Shown: piece after piece, positions 5,876 to 5,948 of the stretch
Layout of the letters: each line of letters begins with the position of its first letter
Numbering within the stretch: position 1 is the first letter of the stretch
Source: Bacteroidota bacterium
Lineage (GTDB): Bacteria; Bacteroidota; Bacteroidia; Cytophagales; Cyclobacteriaceae
Length of the DNA stretch: 5,948 bases
Assembly: GCA_023417955.1 (NCBI GenBank)
Contig: JAEZDW010000052.1
Coordinates: 1 to 5,948 of the forward strand
Direction of reading: 5' to 3'
Position numbers and translations under genes: made by a program
The notes under the pieces: generated by a model
The model's input: the letters and a program-made list of their open reading frames with translations, nothing else
Database searches by the model: none
Told to the model about the DNA's origin: nothing

Positions 5876-5914
5876 TCGGAAGGAAAAACGGGCTATCCGG
5901 AAAATTCCTTCCGA
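5876..5914. repeat. 10-bp-arm hairpin TCGGAAGGAA / TTCCTTCCGA
   Basis: The arms at 5876-5885 and 5905-5914 match perfectly over 10 bp. The 19-nt interior contains a further CGG-GCTAT-CCG stem flanked on both sides by A-runs. This is the strongest inverted repeat in the window. No T-run follows on either strand, so it is not a standard terminator. Confidence 0.55.
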
Positions 5915-5918
5915 TAAC

Positions 5919-5945
5919 CAAACCAAAAAATGTTTTATTGGTTTG
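5919..5945. repeat. 8-bp-arm hairpin CAAACCAA / TTGGTTTG
   Basis: Perfect arms at 5919-5926 and 5938-5945 enclose an A-rich/T-rich interior that can add three or four A-T pairs with one bulged base. It starts four bases after the preceding hairpin and ends three bases before the window edge. It may be a terminator for a gene beyond the window, or part of a repeat unit. Confidence 0.45.
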
Positions 5946-5948
5946 AGT

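Larger units (their letters stand above)
5655..5948. other. Non-coding tail with multiple inverted repeats
   Basis: I see no convincing gene here. Open frames exist, but they have no recognisable protein character and run straight through strong hairpins. After an AT-rich AAATT-repeating stretch (5656-5675), the region holds a palindrome GCCGCGGC (5687-5694), a terminator-like hairpin (5691-5736), an 8-bp long-range inverted repeat (5761-5828) and two adjacent hairpins (5876-5914 and 5919-5945). It could encode a structured RNA, be part of a repeat or mobile element, or belong to the control region of a gene beyond the edge. Confidence 0.45.

Noticed and set aside
5821..5900. Possible riboswitch or group II intron remnant (GGTTGTGTGAGAGGC and following)
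   Set aside because: Some words recall intron or cobalamin-riboswitch segments, but the ordered conserved core motifs are not present.
5725..5946. 73-residue plus-strand open frame at the right end
   Set aside because: It has no known motif or ribosome binding site and runs through three strong inverted repeats that better explain the sequence.

Overview
The window looks like a chromosomal segment from a Bacteroidota bacterium, probably of the Cytophagales type. Three things point there. The sigma factor is a 287-residue RpoD/SigA with no region 1.1, which is the compact Bacteroidota form. A PadR-like regulator is fused tightly to a very large FtsX/MacB-type permease that carries an N-terminal prefix domain, an arrangement common in that phylum. 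The base composition is moderate and Shine-Dalgarno sequences are weak or badly spaced. No database search was possible, so the placement is an inference.

Layout. Positions 1-437 (+) hold the C-terminal part of a thiolase-fold ketoacyl-ACP synthase III family enzyme, with its catalytic His and Asn but not its Cys. Converging on it is a stand-alone CheY-like receiver protein (472-927, -). A 300-bp divergent spacer follows (928-1227), carrying a 12-bp perfect palindrome, two hairpins and a repeated TGTGCA motif. Next come a small doubtful ORF (1228-1413, +) and the sigma factor gene (1458-2321, +).

After a 154-bp promoter-like gap comes a two-gene operon: a PadR-family repressor (2476-2808, +) and an 879-residue permease (2809-5448, +), whose start codon directly follows the padR stop codon. 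The gap before padR carries two dyads with the same CTGA/TCAG core, their centres about 73.5 bp apart. They are good candidates for autoregulatory operators. The likely logic is that PadR responds to an unknown signal and controls its own transcription and that of the permease. No ABC ATPase gene is in the window, so the permease either uses an ATPase encoded elsewhere or works without one.

The last 500 bp (5449-5948) hold no convincing gene. They contain a possible operon terminator, two tandem copies of an approximately 55-bp poly-T-headed element built from GCAAGG words, and then a run of inverted repeats. The most striking is a perfect 10-bp-arm hairpin at 5876-5914, followed at once by an 8-bp-arm hairpin at the window edge. 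This tail is the least explained part of the window.
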